Source: Erysipelotrichaceae bacterium
GTDB taxonomy: Bacteria; Bacillota_I; Bacilli_A; Erysipelotrichales; Erysipelotrichaceae
Length of the DNA: 64,000 bases
NCBI GenBank assembly: GCA_017431225.1
Contig: JAFRLM010000007.1
Span: 150,788-214,787 of the forward strand
Direction: 5' to 3'
Below, one piece after another: positions 26,104 through 35,094 of the stretch. Both the position numbers and the translations under genes were made by a program. The stretch's first letter is position 1, and each line of letters starts with the position of its first letter. The notes beneath the pieces were generated by a model, which was not told the DNA's origin, searched no databases, and saw only the letters and a program-made list of their open reading frames with translations.

Positions 26104-28105
26104 GAATCTCGTCTTGTTTGGATTTGTTCTGTCGGCATTGTCTTATCTGAATGATCAGGCAAAAAATGAAGATAATAATGATTTTGATTTTTTAAATAAC
26201 CTCGAAGATGTTGACCTGGACAAAATCCGCAAGGAATTCGGTGACGGACTCGAGAACGTTGTTGGTGAATTCGGTGATGTCGTTTCCTCGATCGTTAAGA
26301 TCGGTTCGGAAGCATTTGACCGTTATCTGCAGAACTACGAAGACGGCGGTGAAGAAACGCTGAAAAAGATCAAAAAAGCCATAGATGAGACTCAGCCGGA
26401 ACAGGACGAAGAGGTCCCGCTGCGTTCTTTCTTCGAAGAGAAGGAACCAGACAGCTGGGCTGTCGACCTTGATTCCTTCCTGCGCGGAAGCGATGAGGTC
26501 GAGAACAACGTTCTGACCGATCTCAATGAGCTTCTGAATGAACTGGGTGAGACTCCTGCGGAAGTCGAGAAGACAGAGGAAGATTACCTGCGTGAGATCG
26601 AAAAAGCCGTTGGCGCACAGCAGCCCGAAAACGAAACTGTCGAAGAAACAAACGATGGACCGCTGATGCCGGAAATGTCCGATGCGGAAAGCGACGAGAT
26701 CGATGCTTTATTCTCCGAGATCATCGCCGGCGAAAAAGAAGCCGAGACCGAGAAAGGGATCCGGATCATGGATGGCTTCGAAGGTCTTGAAGAACCGGCC
26801 GTAGAAGAACCTGCCGTTGAAGAACCTGTTGTTGAAGAACCGGCAGTCGAGACGGAACCGGAAGAACCCGTCCGGGAAGAACCGGAAACAGTCGAACCTG
26901 TTGAGGAACCTGAAGAAGAGCCGATCGTAGAACCTGAGGTCGAAGACCTGATCCTGGATGAACCGGAAGTTCCGGCAGAAGAACCTGTCCAGGAAGAGCC
27001 GGAAGTCACTGAACCTGTTGAAGAGCCCGCTCAGGAACCGGAAGAGATCCCGGTCGAGACAGAACCGGAAGAACCGCAGCCGGAGACCGAAGAACCGGAA
27101 GTGGAAGAACTGGTAACTGAAACTCTTGAACCGGTTCAGGAAGAAGTAAAAGAACTGACCAGATCGGAAGCAATCATCGAAGAAGCGAACCGTTATGTAC
27201 ATGACCTGGTAGCTGACCTCGAAGAAGAGCTTTCCATGCTGGAGGAAGAATACCGCAAAGAGACCGCTGCTCCTGTCGAGCGGGTCGTAGAAGAACCGGC
27301 CGTTGAAGAGCCTGTTGTTGAAGAACCTGTTGTTGAAGAACCGGCAGTCGAGACGGAACTGGAAGAACCTGTCCAGGAAGAACCGGAAACAGTCGAACCT
27401 GTTGAAGAACCCGCTGAAGAACCGGTTGAAGAACCTGCTGAAGAGCCGGTTGAAGAACCGACAGAAGTCGTCGAAGAACCCGAGACCGAAGAGCCGATCG
27501 TAGAAGAACCGGAAGTTCCGGCAGAAGAACCTGTCCAGGAAGAGCCGGAAGTCACTGAGCCTGTTGAAGAACCGGCACAGGAACCGGAAGAGATCCCGGT
27601 TGAGACTGAACCGGAGGAAGAACAGCCGGTCGTGATCGAACCTGCTGAAGAGATCGTCAAAGAAGCTCCGACAGAGGAGAAAACAGAGGAAGAACCGGAA
27701 GACCGTATCGAGATCAAGATCGAGGAAGCTCCCAAATACCAGGAAGAAGATATCTACGCGAAGATCAATGACCTCTATCCATATCTCTCTCTTGGCTTCA
27801 TCCGTTCCGTTTACGAACTGAAAGAAGTGATCGCGGAAGAATATCCGCTTGATAAGGAAGTCATCGTCCTGCATCGCATCCGCTTTGCATCGGTAGATGA
27901 TCTCCGCCAGTTCGTTGAGATCGTATCGAATCACGGCTATAACGTGAACGTCGATGAGAATCAGTGTATCGTCGATATCTTCAAGCAGTACCGGAATACC
28001 GACGGTCGCATCCTTACAAATATCTTTGAGATCGCAAACCAGGCAAGACTGCTGCGCGGTCAGTATGAAGGCTATCGTATTGATGTAGTCAATGAGGAGG
28101 ACTAA
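26093..28105 (+). CDS. acidic Pro/Glu repeat protein with N-terminal hydrophobic segment and C-terminal globular domain
   Basis: Function unknown; 670 residues. A short hydrophobic stretch (about residues 4-18) could anchor or target the N-terminus. A charged, partly helical part follows (to about 225), then a first EEP(V/A) repeat block (about 230-350), a coiled-coil stretch with AIIEEANRYVHDLVADL (about 365-395), a second repeat block (about 400-535) and a C-terminal globular domain of roughly 115 residues (DIYAKINDLYPYL onward) that resembles nothing I know. The two repeat blocks are copies of each other. The start at 26093 is preferred over the ATG at 26087, because AGGAGG lies seven bases before it; 26087 would be only one base away. 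It overlaps the methyltransferase gene. Confidence 0.78.
   Translation: MKVKNLVLFGFVLSALSYLNDQAKNEDNNDFDFLNNLEDVDLDKIRKEFGDGLENVVGEFGDVVSSIVKIGSEAFDRYLQNYEDGGEETLKKIKKAIDETQPEQDEEVPLRSFFEEKEPDSWAVDLDSFLRGSDEVENNVLTDLNELLNELGETPAEVEKTEEDYLREIEKAVGAQQPENETVEETNDGPLMPEMSDAESDEIDALFSEIIAGEKEAETEKGIRIMDGFEGLEEPAVEEPAVEEPVVEEPAVETEPEEPVREEPETVEPVEEPEEEPIVEPEVEDLILDEPEVPAEEPVQEEPEVTEPVEEPAQEPEEIPVETEPEEPQPETEEPEVEELVTETLEPVQEEVKELTRSEAIIEEANRYVHDLVADLEEELSMLEEEYRKETAAPVERVVEEPAVEEPVVEEPVVEEPAVETELEEPVQEEPETVEPVEEPAEEPVEEPAEEPVEEPTEVVEEPETEEPIVEEPEVPAEEPVQEEPEVTEPVEEPAQEPEEIPVETEPEEEQPVVIEPAEEIVKEAPTEEKTEEEPEDRIEIKIEEAPKYQEEDIYAKINDLYPYLSLGFIRSVYELKEVIAEEYPLDKEVIVLHRIRFASVDDLRQFVEIVSNHGYNVNVDENQCIVDIFKQYRNTDGRILTNIFEIANQARLLRGQYEGYRIDVVNEED
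26789..27650 (+). repeat. duplicated Pro/Glu-coding repeat blocks
   Basis: Two in-frame blocks of GAA-CCG/CCT-GTT type codons, about 546 bp apart. Bases 26960-27012 are identical to 27506-27558 (53 bp), and the similarity continues on both sides, showing internal duplication of about 100 codons. Confidence 0.85.
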
Positions 28106-28109
28106 GAAG

Positions 28110-28964
28110 TTGCTGCCAGAAGAAAATGAAAGTTTCGAGATCCCGTCTTTCGTAGAAGCGAAAGACGATGTTGACATACCGGCATTCCGCACAAAGGATA
28201 CGGGAGTAAAAGTTGACTCCAGGGAAAACGAGTACCGCCATCGTCATGCTGCCAACAATATCTCCAGCCACCTCGCAGAAACTGTTTCCGAACCGGAAGA
28301 AACGGTCGAGGAACCGATCGTTGAGGAAGAACCCGTAGAGGAAGAACCGGCTCCGGCTCCGGCTCCGGTAAAGGTAAAGACCGCACCGCGCAGAGCACCG
28401 GTCGAACCTGAACCGAAAAAGACGGTCAGGACCCGTAAAAGAAAGGTTTCCCCGGTCGTCATGGTACTTGCTCTGATCGCGCTCATCATGGCGCTGGTCG
28501 CGCTTGTGCTCGGAACGATCTCGCTGTTTAACCATAACGCTCCGGAACCGACACCGATCGTTACCACGACCCCGACACCGGTCCCGAGCGCAACCCCGAC
28601 ACCGTCCGCTACAACGGATCCGGCAACATCTGCATCTCCGGATACGACGGCATCTCCGGATACAACGGCATCTACTGAGCCGACAGCTACTCCGGCAGCA
28701 GAGACCGGAACGGTCATCGGCAGATACAGACTGCTGACAACGATGAACGTCCGTACCGGTCCGTCAACGGATAACCCGAAAGTCGATCCTTCCGCGATCC
28801 CGTCCAAATACGCGGATAACACAGATGGTTCGATGATGGTCAAGGGCACCGTGATCGATGTCTATGAACTCAACGAATCCGGCGGAGTCGTCTGGGGCAG
28901 GATCGGGGATAAAGCCTGGATCTGTCTTGAAGACAATACAGCTCTTTACGCAGAAGAACAGTAA
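28110..28964 (+). CDS. single-pass membrane protein with Pro/Glu-rich cytoplasmic tail and extracellular SH3-like domain
   Basis: Predicted 284-residue envelope protein. Its cytoplasmic part (to about residue 115) has an acidic EEP region followed by a very basic stretch (KTVRTRKRKV). One transmembrane helix (about 118-142) leads to a Thr/Pro/Ser-rich outer linker and a C-terminal bacterial SH3-like domain (TMNVRTGPS ... VVWGRIGDKAWI), a fold that often binds cell wall. I choose the TTG at 28110: AGGAGG sits nine bases upstream, inside the last codons of the preceding gene. The in-frame ATG at 28092 lies before that ribosome site. Close coupling and shared acidic repeats suggest it works with the preceding gene product. 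Confidence 0.75.
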   Translation: MLPEENESFEIPSFVEAKDDVDIPAFRTKDTGVKVDSRENEYRHRHAANNISSHLAETVSEPEETVEEPIVEEEPVEEEPAPAPAPVKVKTAPRRAPVEPEPKKTVRTRKRKVSPVVMVLALIALIMALVALVLGTISLFNHNAPEPTPIVTTTPTPVPSATPTPSATTDPATSASPDTTASPDTTASTEPTATPAAETGTVIGRYRLLTTMNVRTGPSTDNPKVDPSAIPSKYADNTDGSMMVKGTVIDVYELNESGGVVWGRIGDKAWICLEDNTALYAEEQ

Positions 28965-28975
28965 AATCACAAAGC

Positions 28976-29002
28976 AAGTCGTGCTGCAAAGCACGACTTT
29001 CA
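28976..29002 (+). terminator. terminator after the SH3-like protein gene
   Basis: Stem AAGTCGTGC / GCACGACTT with a six-base loop and a short TTT tail, just after the stop codon. The T run is weak, so efficiency is uncertain. Confidence 0.65.
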
Positions 29003-29033
29003 AATTGCTATAGCTATACTTGATGGGGATGGT

Positions 29034-29039
29034 TATAAT
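29034..29039 (+). promoter_or_regulatory. -10 hexamer six bases from the ecfA1 start codon
   Basis: Consensus TATAAT followed by AGAAGA and then the ATG at 29046. No usable Shine-Dalgarno and no clear -35. Transcription should start at or next to the A of the ATG. Confidence 0.6.
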
Positions 29040-29045
29040 AGAAGA

Positions 29046-29870
29046 ATGAATGCGATCGAAGTAAAAAATCTCAGCTATGCGTATGATTCGCAGAAGAATG
29101 CTCTGCAGGGAGTATCCTTTAATGTTGAAAAAGGCTCATATACAACGATCATCGGTCATAACGGATCCGGAAAAAGCACTCTTGCCAAGCTGATCGTCGG
29201 TTTACTGGAGCCGAAAAGCGGCGAGATCTATATCGAAGGATTAAAGATGGAAGAGAAGAACCTTCCGCAGATCCGGAACAAGATCGGTATCGTATTCCAG
29301 AATCCTGACAACCAGTTCATCGGTTCCACCGTCCGTGACGATATCGCTTTCGGACTGGAGAATCATAAAGTCCCGACCAGTCAGATGGACAGCATCATCG
29401 AGCAGTACGCAACGCTCGTCCGCATGCAGGATTTTCTCAACAGTGAACCGGAACACCTTTCCGGCGGTCAGAAACAGAGAGTCGCCATCGCCGGCGTTCT
29501 GGCGATGAAACCGGACATCATCGTTTTTGACGAAGCAACGAGTATGCTCGATCCGGCCGGCAAGGAAGAACTCAAACGGATGATCCGTTCCTTCCACGGG
29601 AACGAGGATCTAACGATCATCTCGATCACCCACGACATTGAAGAAGCGTGCTTCAGCGACGAATGCATCGTTTTAAACGAAGGCAAGATCGTCCTTGAAG
29701 GCAAGCCGGAAGTCGTATTTGAAAAAGCCGATCTGATGCGTAAGATCGGTCTTGATATTCCTTTCTCTTATTACGTCAAAAATCTGTTCAAAGCCAGAGG
29801 CATCAAGGTGCACGGGGATACGGCAGAAGAGATCGCGGAGGAACTATGGCAATCACATTCAAAAAATTAA
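29046..29870 (+). CDS. ecfA1: ECF transporter ATPase EcfA1
   Basis: First ATPase of the shared energising module of ECF vitamin and metal transporters, 274 residues. Walker A GHNGSGKST at 37-45, ABC signature HLSGGQKQR and Walker B ending in DEATSMLDP, the variant typical of EcfA1. It overlaps ecfA2 by 25 bases. No substrate-binding S component lies nearby, so this is the group II arrangement in which many unlinked S proteins share one module. The gene starts directly after a TATAAT with no Shine-Dalgarno. Confidence 0.95.
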   Translation: MNAIEVKNLSYAYDSQKNALQGVSFNVEKGSYTTIIGHNGSGKSTLAKLIVGLLEPKSGEIYIEGLKMEEKNLPQIRNKIGIVFQNPDNQFIGSTVRDDIAFGLENHKVPTSQMDSIIEQYATLVRMQDFLNSEPEHLSGGQKQRVAIAGVLAMKPDIIVFDEATSMLDPAGKEELKRMIRSFHGNEDLTIISITHDIEEACFSDECIVLNEGKIVLEGKPEVVFEKADLMRKIGLDIPFSYYVKNLFKARGIKVHGDTAEEIAEELWQSHSKN

Positions 29871-30700
29871 ATCATACGTATTCTCCGGATATGCCTTATT
29901 CCTTCCATGCCCTGAAGGATATCGATCTGGAGATCGAAGAAAAGAAGATCACAGCCATCATCGGTCATACCGGCAGTGGTAAATCGACCCTGGTGCAGCA
30001 TATGAACGCGCTCCTTTTACCGACGAGCGGCGAAGTCGAGGTCGCCGGTTTTAGTGTGACTGCGGATAAGAAACCAAAAAATCTGAAGCAGCTGCGGCAG
30101 AAAGTCGGGCTTGTTTTCCAGTTCAGTGAATATCAGCTCTTCGAGGAGACGATCCTGAAAGACGTTTCCTTCGGCCCGAAAAACTTCGGTGTATCGGAAG
30201 AAGAGGCGGTCAAACGCGCCCGCGCCGCCCTGAAAGTCGTCGGCCTGGACGCTTCCTATGAGGAACGTTCCCCGCTCGATCTTTCCGGCGGTCAGAAACG
30301 AAGAGTCGCGATCGCCGGGATCCTGGCAATGGACCCGGAGATCATTGTTCTTGATGAACCGACAGCCGGTCTTGACCCGCACGGTTCCCGAGAGATGATC
30401 AAGCTTTTCTCTGCCCTGAATAAAGAGCAGGGGAAGACCATCATCCTGATCAGCCATGACAACGAGATCGTTTACCGCTACGCGGATAATACGGTCATCC
30501 TGAACAAGGGAGAAGTATCCTACAGCGGACCGACAAAGGAACTGTTTGAAAACGATGAACTCGTTGAGAAGTTTAATCTGGTGCTCCCGCAGCTCCTGGA
30601 GCTTAAGAGCCAGCTGCAGAAAAAAGGCTTCTCCCTGAAGAAACACTACGATGATCTTGAAGCGCTGGTCAAAGACGTGGCGAAAGAGGTGAAAAGATGA
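29846..30700 (+). CDS. ecfA2: ECF transporter ATPase EcfA2
   Basis: Second ATPase of the ECF module, 284 residues. Walker A GHTGSGKST, a Q-loop in LVFQFSEYQLFEE, signature DLSGGQKRR and Walker B with DEPTAGLDP, as expected for EcfA2. A GGAGG lies five bases before the ATG, within ecfA1. It pairs with EcfA1 as a heterodimer and with EcfT in the membrane. It overlaps ecfT by 4 bases. Confidence 0.95.
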   Translation: MAITFKKLNHTYSPDMPYSFHALKDIDLEIEEKKITAIIGHTGSGKSTLVQHMNALLLPTSGEVEVAGFSVTADKKPKNLKQLRQKVGLVFQFSEYQLFEETILKDVSFGPKNFGVSEEEAVKRARAALKVVGLDASYEERSPLDLSGGQKRRVAIAGILAMDPEIIVLDEPTAGLDPHGSREMIKLFSALNKEQGKTIILISHDNEIVYRYADNTVILNKGEVSYSGPTKELFENDELVEKFNLVLPQLLELKSQLQKKGFSLKKHYDDLEALVKDVAKEVKR

Positions 30701-31497
30701 GTAACCTTGTTTTCGGCAAATATATCCCGATCGACAGCGTTCTGCACCGCTGTGATCCGCGCGCGAAGATCGTTTCGCTTTTCCTGCTTCTGATCGCGAT
30801 CTTCCTTCCGTCCGGATGGTATGGTTTCGCGCTCATCGCGGCCTTCCTTCTGATCGGACTTATGATCGCAAAGCTGCGCATCAGCATGGTCTTAAAAGCT
30901 TTCAAGCCGATGCTTTTCATGATGGCCTTCCTTCTGATCATCAACATTTTCAGCGTGAAGACCGGAGATCTCTGGTTCTCCTGGAAGTTCATCAATATCT
31001 ACAGCGATGCTGTACTGAATACTTTGTACATCGTTGTCCGTCTGCTGCTGATGGTCACCCTGACTACACTGCTGACAGCGACGACAAAACCGCTCGAACT
31101 GACTCTGGGTCTTGAACAGCTGATGAAGCCGCTGGCGAAACTGCATGTCCCGACTCACGAGATCGCGATGATGATCTCGATCGCGCTGCGCTTTATCCCG
31201 ACGATCATCGAGGAGACCGAGCGCATCATGAACGCGCAGAAGAGCCGCGGCGTTGATTTTGACGAGGGATCGCTGAAAGAGAAGATCAGCGCGATCCTTT
31301 CCCTGATCGTTCCGCTTTTCTCGGTCGCTTTCCAGAGAGCGGATGATCTGGCGAATGCCATGGAAGCGCGCGGCTATGTTCCGGGCGCCGAAAGAACAAG
31401 ATACAAAGAATTGAAATATCACAACCGGGATCATGTCCTGCGGATCCTGTCACTGCTCGTGCTGGCCGGAGTGATCGTTCTGGCTTTCGTGATATGA
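30697..31497 (+). CDS. ecfT: ECF transporter transmembrane protein EcfT
   Basis: Membrane coupling component linking the EcfA ATPases to interchangeable S proteins, 266 residues with about six hydrophobic segments. The N-terminal DSVLHRCDPRAKI motif and the AQKSRGVDF and MEARGYVPG coupling-helix motifs (two Ala/Arg-containing elements that contact the ATPases) are intact. Start overlaps ecfA2 and stop overlaps truA, forming the common ecfA1-ecfA2-ecfT-truA operon. Confidence 0.95.
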   Translation: MSNLVFGKYIPIDSVLHRCDPRAKIVSLFLLLIAIFLPSGWYGFALIAAFLLIGLMIAKLRISMVLKAFKPMLFMMAFLLIINIFSVKTGDLWFSWKFINIYSDAVLNTLYIVVRLLLMVTLTTLLTATTKPLELTLGLEQLMKPLAKLHVPTHEIAMMISIALRFIPTIIEETERIMNAQKSRGVDFDEGSLKEKISAILSLIVPLFSVAFQRADDLANAMEARGYVPGAERTRYKELKYHNRDHVLRILSLLVLAGVIVLAFVI

Positions 31498-32276
31498 GAT
31501 ATAAAGTCACACTGGCTTACGTCGGCACTGCCTATGCCGGTTTTCAGAGTCAGATCAACGGACGTACGATCCAGGATGAGATCGAGCGTGCGCTGCTGAC
31601 GATCTTCCGCAAGCCGGTGCGTATCGTTTCTGCTTCCAGAACTGACCAGGGCGTCCATGCCTACGGTCAGGTCTTTCATTTTGACGCGGCGGAAAAAGAT
31701 CCCCGCAAACTGAAATACAGTCTGAACGGTCTGTTGCCGGATGATATCCATATCAATGCCGTGGAACCTGTCAGCGGGGAATTTCACGCCCGCTACCAGG
31801 TAAAGGCGAAGACCTATGCCTATCTGATCAACAACGGCGAACGGGATGTCTTTTATGAGAAAAGAGCGTTTCAGTGCCGTTATGATCTTGATTATGCCAA
31901 GATGGAAGAGTGCTGCCGGCTGTTTGTCGGTACGCACGATTTCGGTTCCTTCAATACCTCGACCTATGAGGAACATCCCGATCAAGTGCGGACGATCTAT
32001 GTCTGCAGACTGGTCCGCCGCGGCGACCGTCTCGTTCTGCTGTTCAAAGGCAGCGGTTTCCTGCGCCATATGGTGCGGATCATGACCGGTATGATCTTTG
32101 AAGTCGGCAGAGGCAAGAAGACTGTTGCGGAAGTCCGGGAATTCCTGGAACATCCCTGCAAATCCAAGCGGCGCTACAACATCGATCCCAGCGGACTGTA
32201 TCTGCTGAAGATCGACTATATGAACGAAGAAGACTATCAGCTGAAAAAGGAAAGATACATATATGGAGAGAGATAA
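31494..32276 (+). CDS. truA: tRNA pseudouridine38-40 synthase
   Basis: Makes pseudouridine at positions 38-40 of the tRNA anticodon arm. Length 260. The catalytic Asp lies in SRTDQGVHA, and the conserved GTAYAGFQSQ start and GSGFLRHMVR segment are present. It overlaps ecfT by 4 bases and uvrA by 14. In many Firmicutes rplM and rpsI follow; here uvrA takes their place. Confidence 0.95.
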   Translation: MRYKVTLAYVGTAYAGFQSQINGRTIQDEIERALLTIFRKPVRIVSASRTDQGVHAYGQVFHFDAAEKDPRKLKYSLNGLLPDDIHINAVEPVSGEFHARYQVKAKTYAYLINNGERDVFYEKRAFQCRYDLDYAKMEECCRLFVGTHDFGSFNTSTYEEHPDQVRTIYVCRLVRRGDRLVLLFKGSGFLRHMVRIMTGMIFEVGRGKKTVAEVREFLEHPCKSKRRYNIDPSGLYLLKIDYMNEEDYQLKKERYIYGER

Positions 32277-35094
32277 GATCATTATCCGCGGAGCCCGCGA
32301 GAACAATCTGAAGAATGTGGACATCGATCTGCCGCGCAATCGTTTTATCGTTATGACGGGTCTTTCCGGTTCCGGCAAGACCTCTCTGGCTTTTGATACT
32401 CTATACGCGGAAGGACAGCGGCGCTATGTTGAATCGCTTTCCTCCTACGCCCGTCAGTTTCTGGGTGGCGTCGATAAGCCGGATGTCGATCTGATCGAAG
32501 GTCTTTCCCCGTCGATCGCGATCGACCAGAAGACCACCAACAACAACCCCCGTTCCACCGTCGGCACGATCACTGAGATCTACGATTTCCTGCGTCTGCT
32601 TTTTGCCCGCACGGGTGACGCGTACTGCCCGAATCATCACCAGAAGATCGAGGCGATGACGGTGCAGGAAATGGTTTCCCGGATCGCGGAATTCCCGGAA
32701 GGGAGCCGTCTCGAGATCATTGCCAACGCCGTCGTGAACCGCAAGGGAACGTTTAAGGATTATTTTGAAAAACTGAAGAAGGAAGGCTATCTGCGTGTTT
32801 ACGTGGATGGTCAGCTCTATATGATCGAGGAAGTTCCGGAGCTTGAGAAAAACAAGCGTCACACGATCGAAGTCGTCGTTGACCGTCTTGTGAAACGTGA
32901 CGGGATCGAGACCCGTCTCAGCGACTCTCTGGAGCTTGCCCTCAAACTGACAGAAGGGACCTGCATCGTCAAGCGCGGAGAGGAGAGGACATTGTTCTCC
33001 TCCAATTTCGCCTGCCCGATCTGCGGATTCACCGTTCCCAAACTGGAACCGCGGCTGTTCAGTTTCAACTCGCCTTTAGGCGCCTGCCCGAACTGCAAGG
33101 GTCTGGGCATTACGATGGAGGTCGGGATCGATTCCCTGATCCCGAATCCGGAGCTCAGCATCGCCCAGGGCGGTATCCGTTATTTCAAGAACACCGTCGG
33201 CACTGAGAACCTTGAATGGCAGAACTTTGCCGCGCTGCTCGATCATTACAACATCGATCTGCATAAGCCGCTGAAGGATTTCAGCAAGGACGAGATGGAC
33301 ATCATCCTTTACGGTTCGCGTGTCCCGATCGCCTATGAGATCACCAGCAGCGGCGGTATCCATTATCAGAAGAATACGATCATCGAGGGAGTCAAGACGC
33401 TGATCGAACGCCGTTATGACGAGACGACTTCCGCGATGTCCAAGGAATACTATCAGAGCTACATGGTCGAATCCGTCTGCCGTGAATGCCACGGCGCCCG
33501 TCTGAACGAGAAGGTGCTCAGCGTCCGCGTCGGCGATAAGAACATCCACGAGTTCACGGAGCTGTCGATCGAGAAGGCAGCGGATTGGATCGACCACCTT
33601 AAGCTTTCCCCGATGAAGGCGGAGATCGCCCGGCTGCTTCTCGAAGAACTCCGCTCAAGGCTCGGTTTCCTGAATGATGTCGGTCTGGATTACCTGACAC
33701 TGAACCGCAATGCCGGCACTCTGTCCGGCGGCGAGGCACAGCGTATCCGTCTCGCGACTCAGATCGGTTCGATGCTGACAGGCGTCATTTATGTCCTTGA
33801 TGAGCCGTCGATCGGTCTGCATCAGAAAGACAACCGGAAACTGATCGATACATTAAAGCGCATGCGCGATCTCGGCAATACCGTGATCGTTGTCGAACAC
33901 GATATGGAAACGATGCTGGAAAGCGATTTCCTCGTCGATATCGGCCCCGGAGCCGGTAAAGAGGGCGGCCGCGTCGTTGCCGCCGGAACACCGCAGGAAG
34001 TCATGGCGAATCCCAAAAGTATCACCGGACTCTATCTCTCCGGCAAAAAGGAGATCCCGGTCCCGGAAAAGCGCAGAAAGGGCAATGGCAAGAGCCTGAA
34101 AATCATCGGCGCTGTTGAAAACAACCTGAAGAACATCGATGTGGAATTCCCGCTCGGAAAATTCATCTGTGTTTCCGGTGTCTCCGGTTCCGGTAAATCC
34201 ACACTGGTCAATGAGATCCTGACCAAGGGCGTCCAGCAGTCGCTCAACCGGGTCCGGATCGTTCCCGGAAAGCATAAGAAGATCACTGGGCTTGAGAATA
34301 TCGATAAGGTCGTCTCGATCTCACAGGATCCGATCGGCCGCACGCCGCGAAGCAACCCGGCTACCTATACCGGTGTTTTCGATGACATCCGCGATCTTTA
34401 CGCGATGACTCCGGATGCCAAGGAACGCGGTTACGATAAGGGACGCTTCTCCTTCAACGTCGCCGGCGGCCGCTGTGAAGCCTGCCAGGGTGACGGCGTG
34501 AAACGTATCTCCATGCTGTTCGTGCCGGATGTCTACGTTGAATGTGAAGCCTGCCGCGGCAGAAGATACAACAACGAAACACTGGCAGTCAAATACAAAG
34601 GCAAGAGCATCTATGATGTGCTGAAGATGAGTGTCAAGGAAGCGCTGGAATTCTTCCGCAATGTTCCCAAGATCCGTCATAAACTGCAGATCCTTTACGA
34701 TGTAGGTCTTTCCTATATCGAACTCGGTCAGAGCGCGACAACGCTCTCCGGCGGCGAGGCGCAGCGTGTCAAGCTTGCTTCCGAACTGCAGAAAAAGCCG
34801 ACCGGCAAAACACTGTTCGTCCTTGATGAACCGACGACCGGTCTGCATACGGATGACGTTGCCAAGCTGATCACGATCATCGACCGCATCGTCGACAACG
34901 GCGATACTGTCCTGGTGATCGAACATAATCTGGATGTCCTGAAGTGTGCTGACCATATCATCGATCTCGGACCGGATGGCGGTGACCGCGGCGGTACGAT
35001 CGTTGTTACCGGCACACCGGAAGAAGTTGCCGCATCGGACAAGGGGTATACCTCGAAATATGTCCGTCTGGCCCTGGGAGGTTATCATGGGTAA
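32263..35094 (+). CDS. uvrA: excinuclease ABC subunit A
   Basis: DNA-damage recognition ATPase of nucleotide excision repair, 943 residues. Two ABC modules: Walker A GLSGSGKTS near the N-terminus and GVSGSGKST at about residue 640, with LSGGEAQR signatures in both halves. Two zinc-binding CxxC pairs are visible (CPICGF ... CPNCKG at about 250-280 and CEACQGDG ... CEACRGRR at about 740-770). Unusually uvrB does not precede it. It lies between truA and hprK; the uvrA-hprK-lgt order is common in Firmicutes. Confidence 0.96.
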   Translation: MERDKIIIRGARENNLKNVDIDLPRNRFIVMTGLSGSGKTSLAFDTLYAEGQRRYVESLSSYARQFLGGVDKPDVDLIEGLSPSIAIDQKTTNNNPRSTVGTITEIYDFLRLLFARTGDAYCPNHHQKIEAMTVQEMVSRIAEFPEGSRLEIIANAVVNRKGTFKDYFEKLKKEGYLRVYVDGQLYMIEEVPELEKNKRHTIEVVVDRLVKRDGIETRLSDSLELALKLTEGTCIVKRGEERTLFSSNFACPICGFTVPKLEPRLFSFNSPLGACPNCKGLGITMEVGIDSLIPNPELSIAQGGIRYFKNTVGTENLEWQNFAALLDHYNIDLHKPLKDFSKDEMDIILYGSRVPIAYEITSSGGIHYQKNTIIEGVKTLIERRYDETTSAMSKEYYQSYMVESVCRECHGARLNEKVLSVRVGDKNIHEFTELSIEKAADWIDHLKLSPMKAEIARLLLEELRSRLGFLNDVGLDYLTLNRNAGTLSGGEAQRIRLATQIGSMLTGVIYVLDEPSIGLHQKDNRKLIDTLKRMRDLGNTVIVVEHDMETMLESDFLVDIGPGAGKEGGRVVAAGTPQEVMANPKSITGLYLSGKKEIPVPEKRRKGNGKSLKIIGAVENNLKNIDVEFPLGKFICVSGVSGSGKSTLVNEILTKGVQQSLNRVRIVPGKHKKITGLENIDKVVSISQDPIGRTPRSNPATYTGVFDDIRDLYAMTPDAKERGYDKGRFSFNVAGGRCEACQGDGVKRISMLFVPDVYVECEACRGRRYNNETLAVKYKGKSIYDVLKMSVKEALEFFRNVPKIRHKLQILYDVGLSYIELGQSATTLSGGEAQRVKLASELQKKPTGKTLFVLDEPTTGLHTDDVAKLITIIDRIVDNGDTVLVIEHNLDVLKCADHIIDLGPDGGDRGGTIVVTGTPEEVAASDKGYTSKYVRLALGGYHG

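Noticed and set aside
26584..28192. Long minus-strand frames opposite the Pro/Glu repeat gene
   Set aside because: Same compositional artefact; the plus-strand gene has a Shine-Dalgarno, operon context and a sensible globular C-terminus.
34946..35086. N-terminal extension of hprK into uvrA
   Set aside because: The added residues are an alternative frame of uvrA; ATG 35087 follows GGGAGG and gives the normal length.
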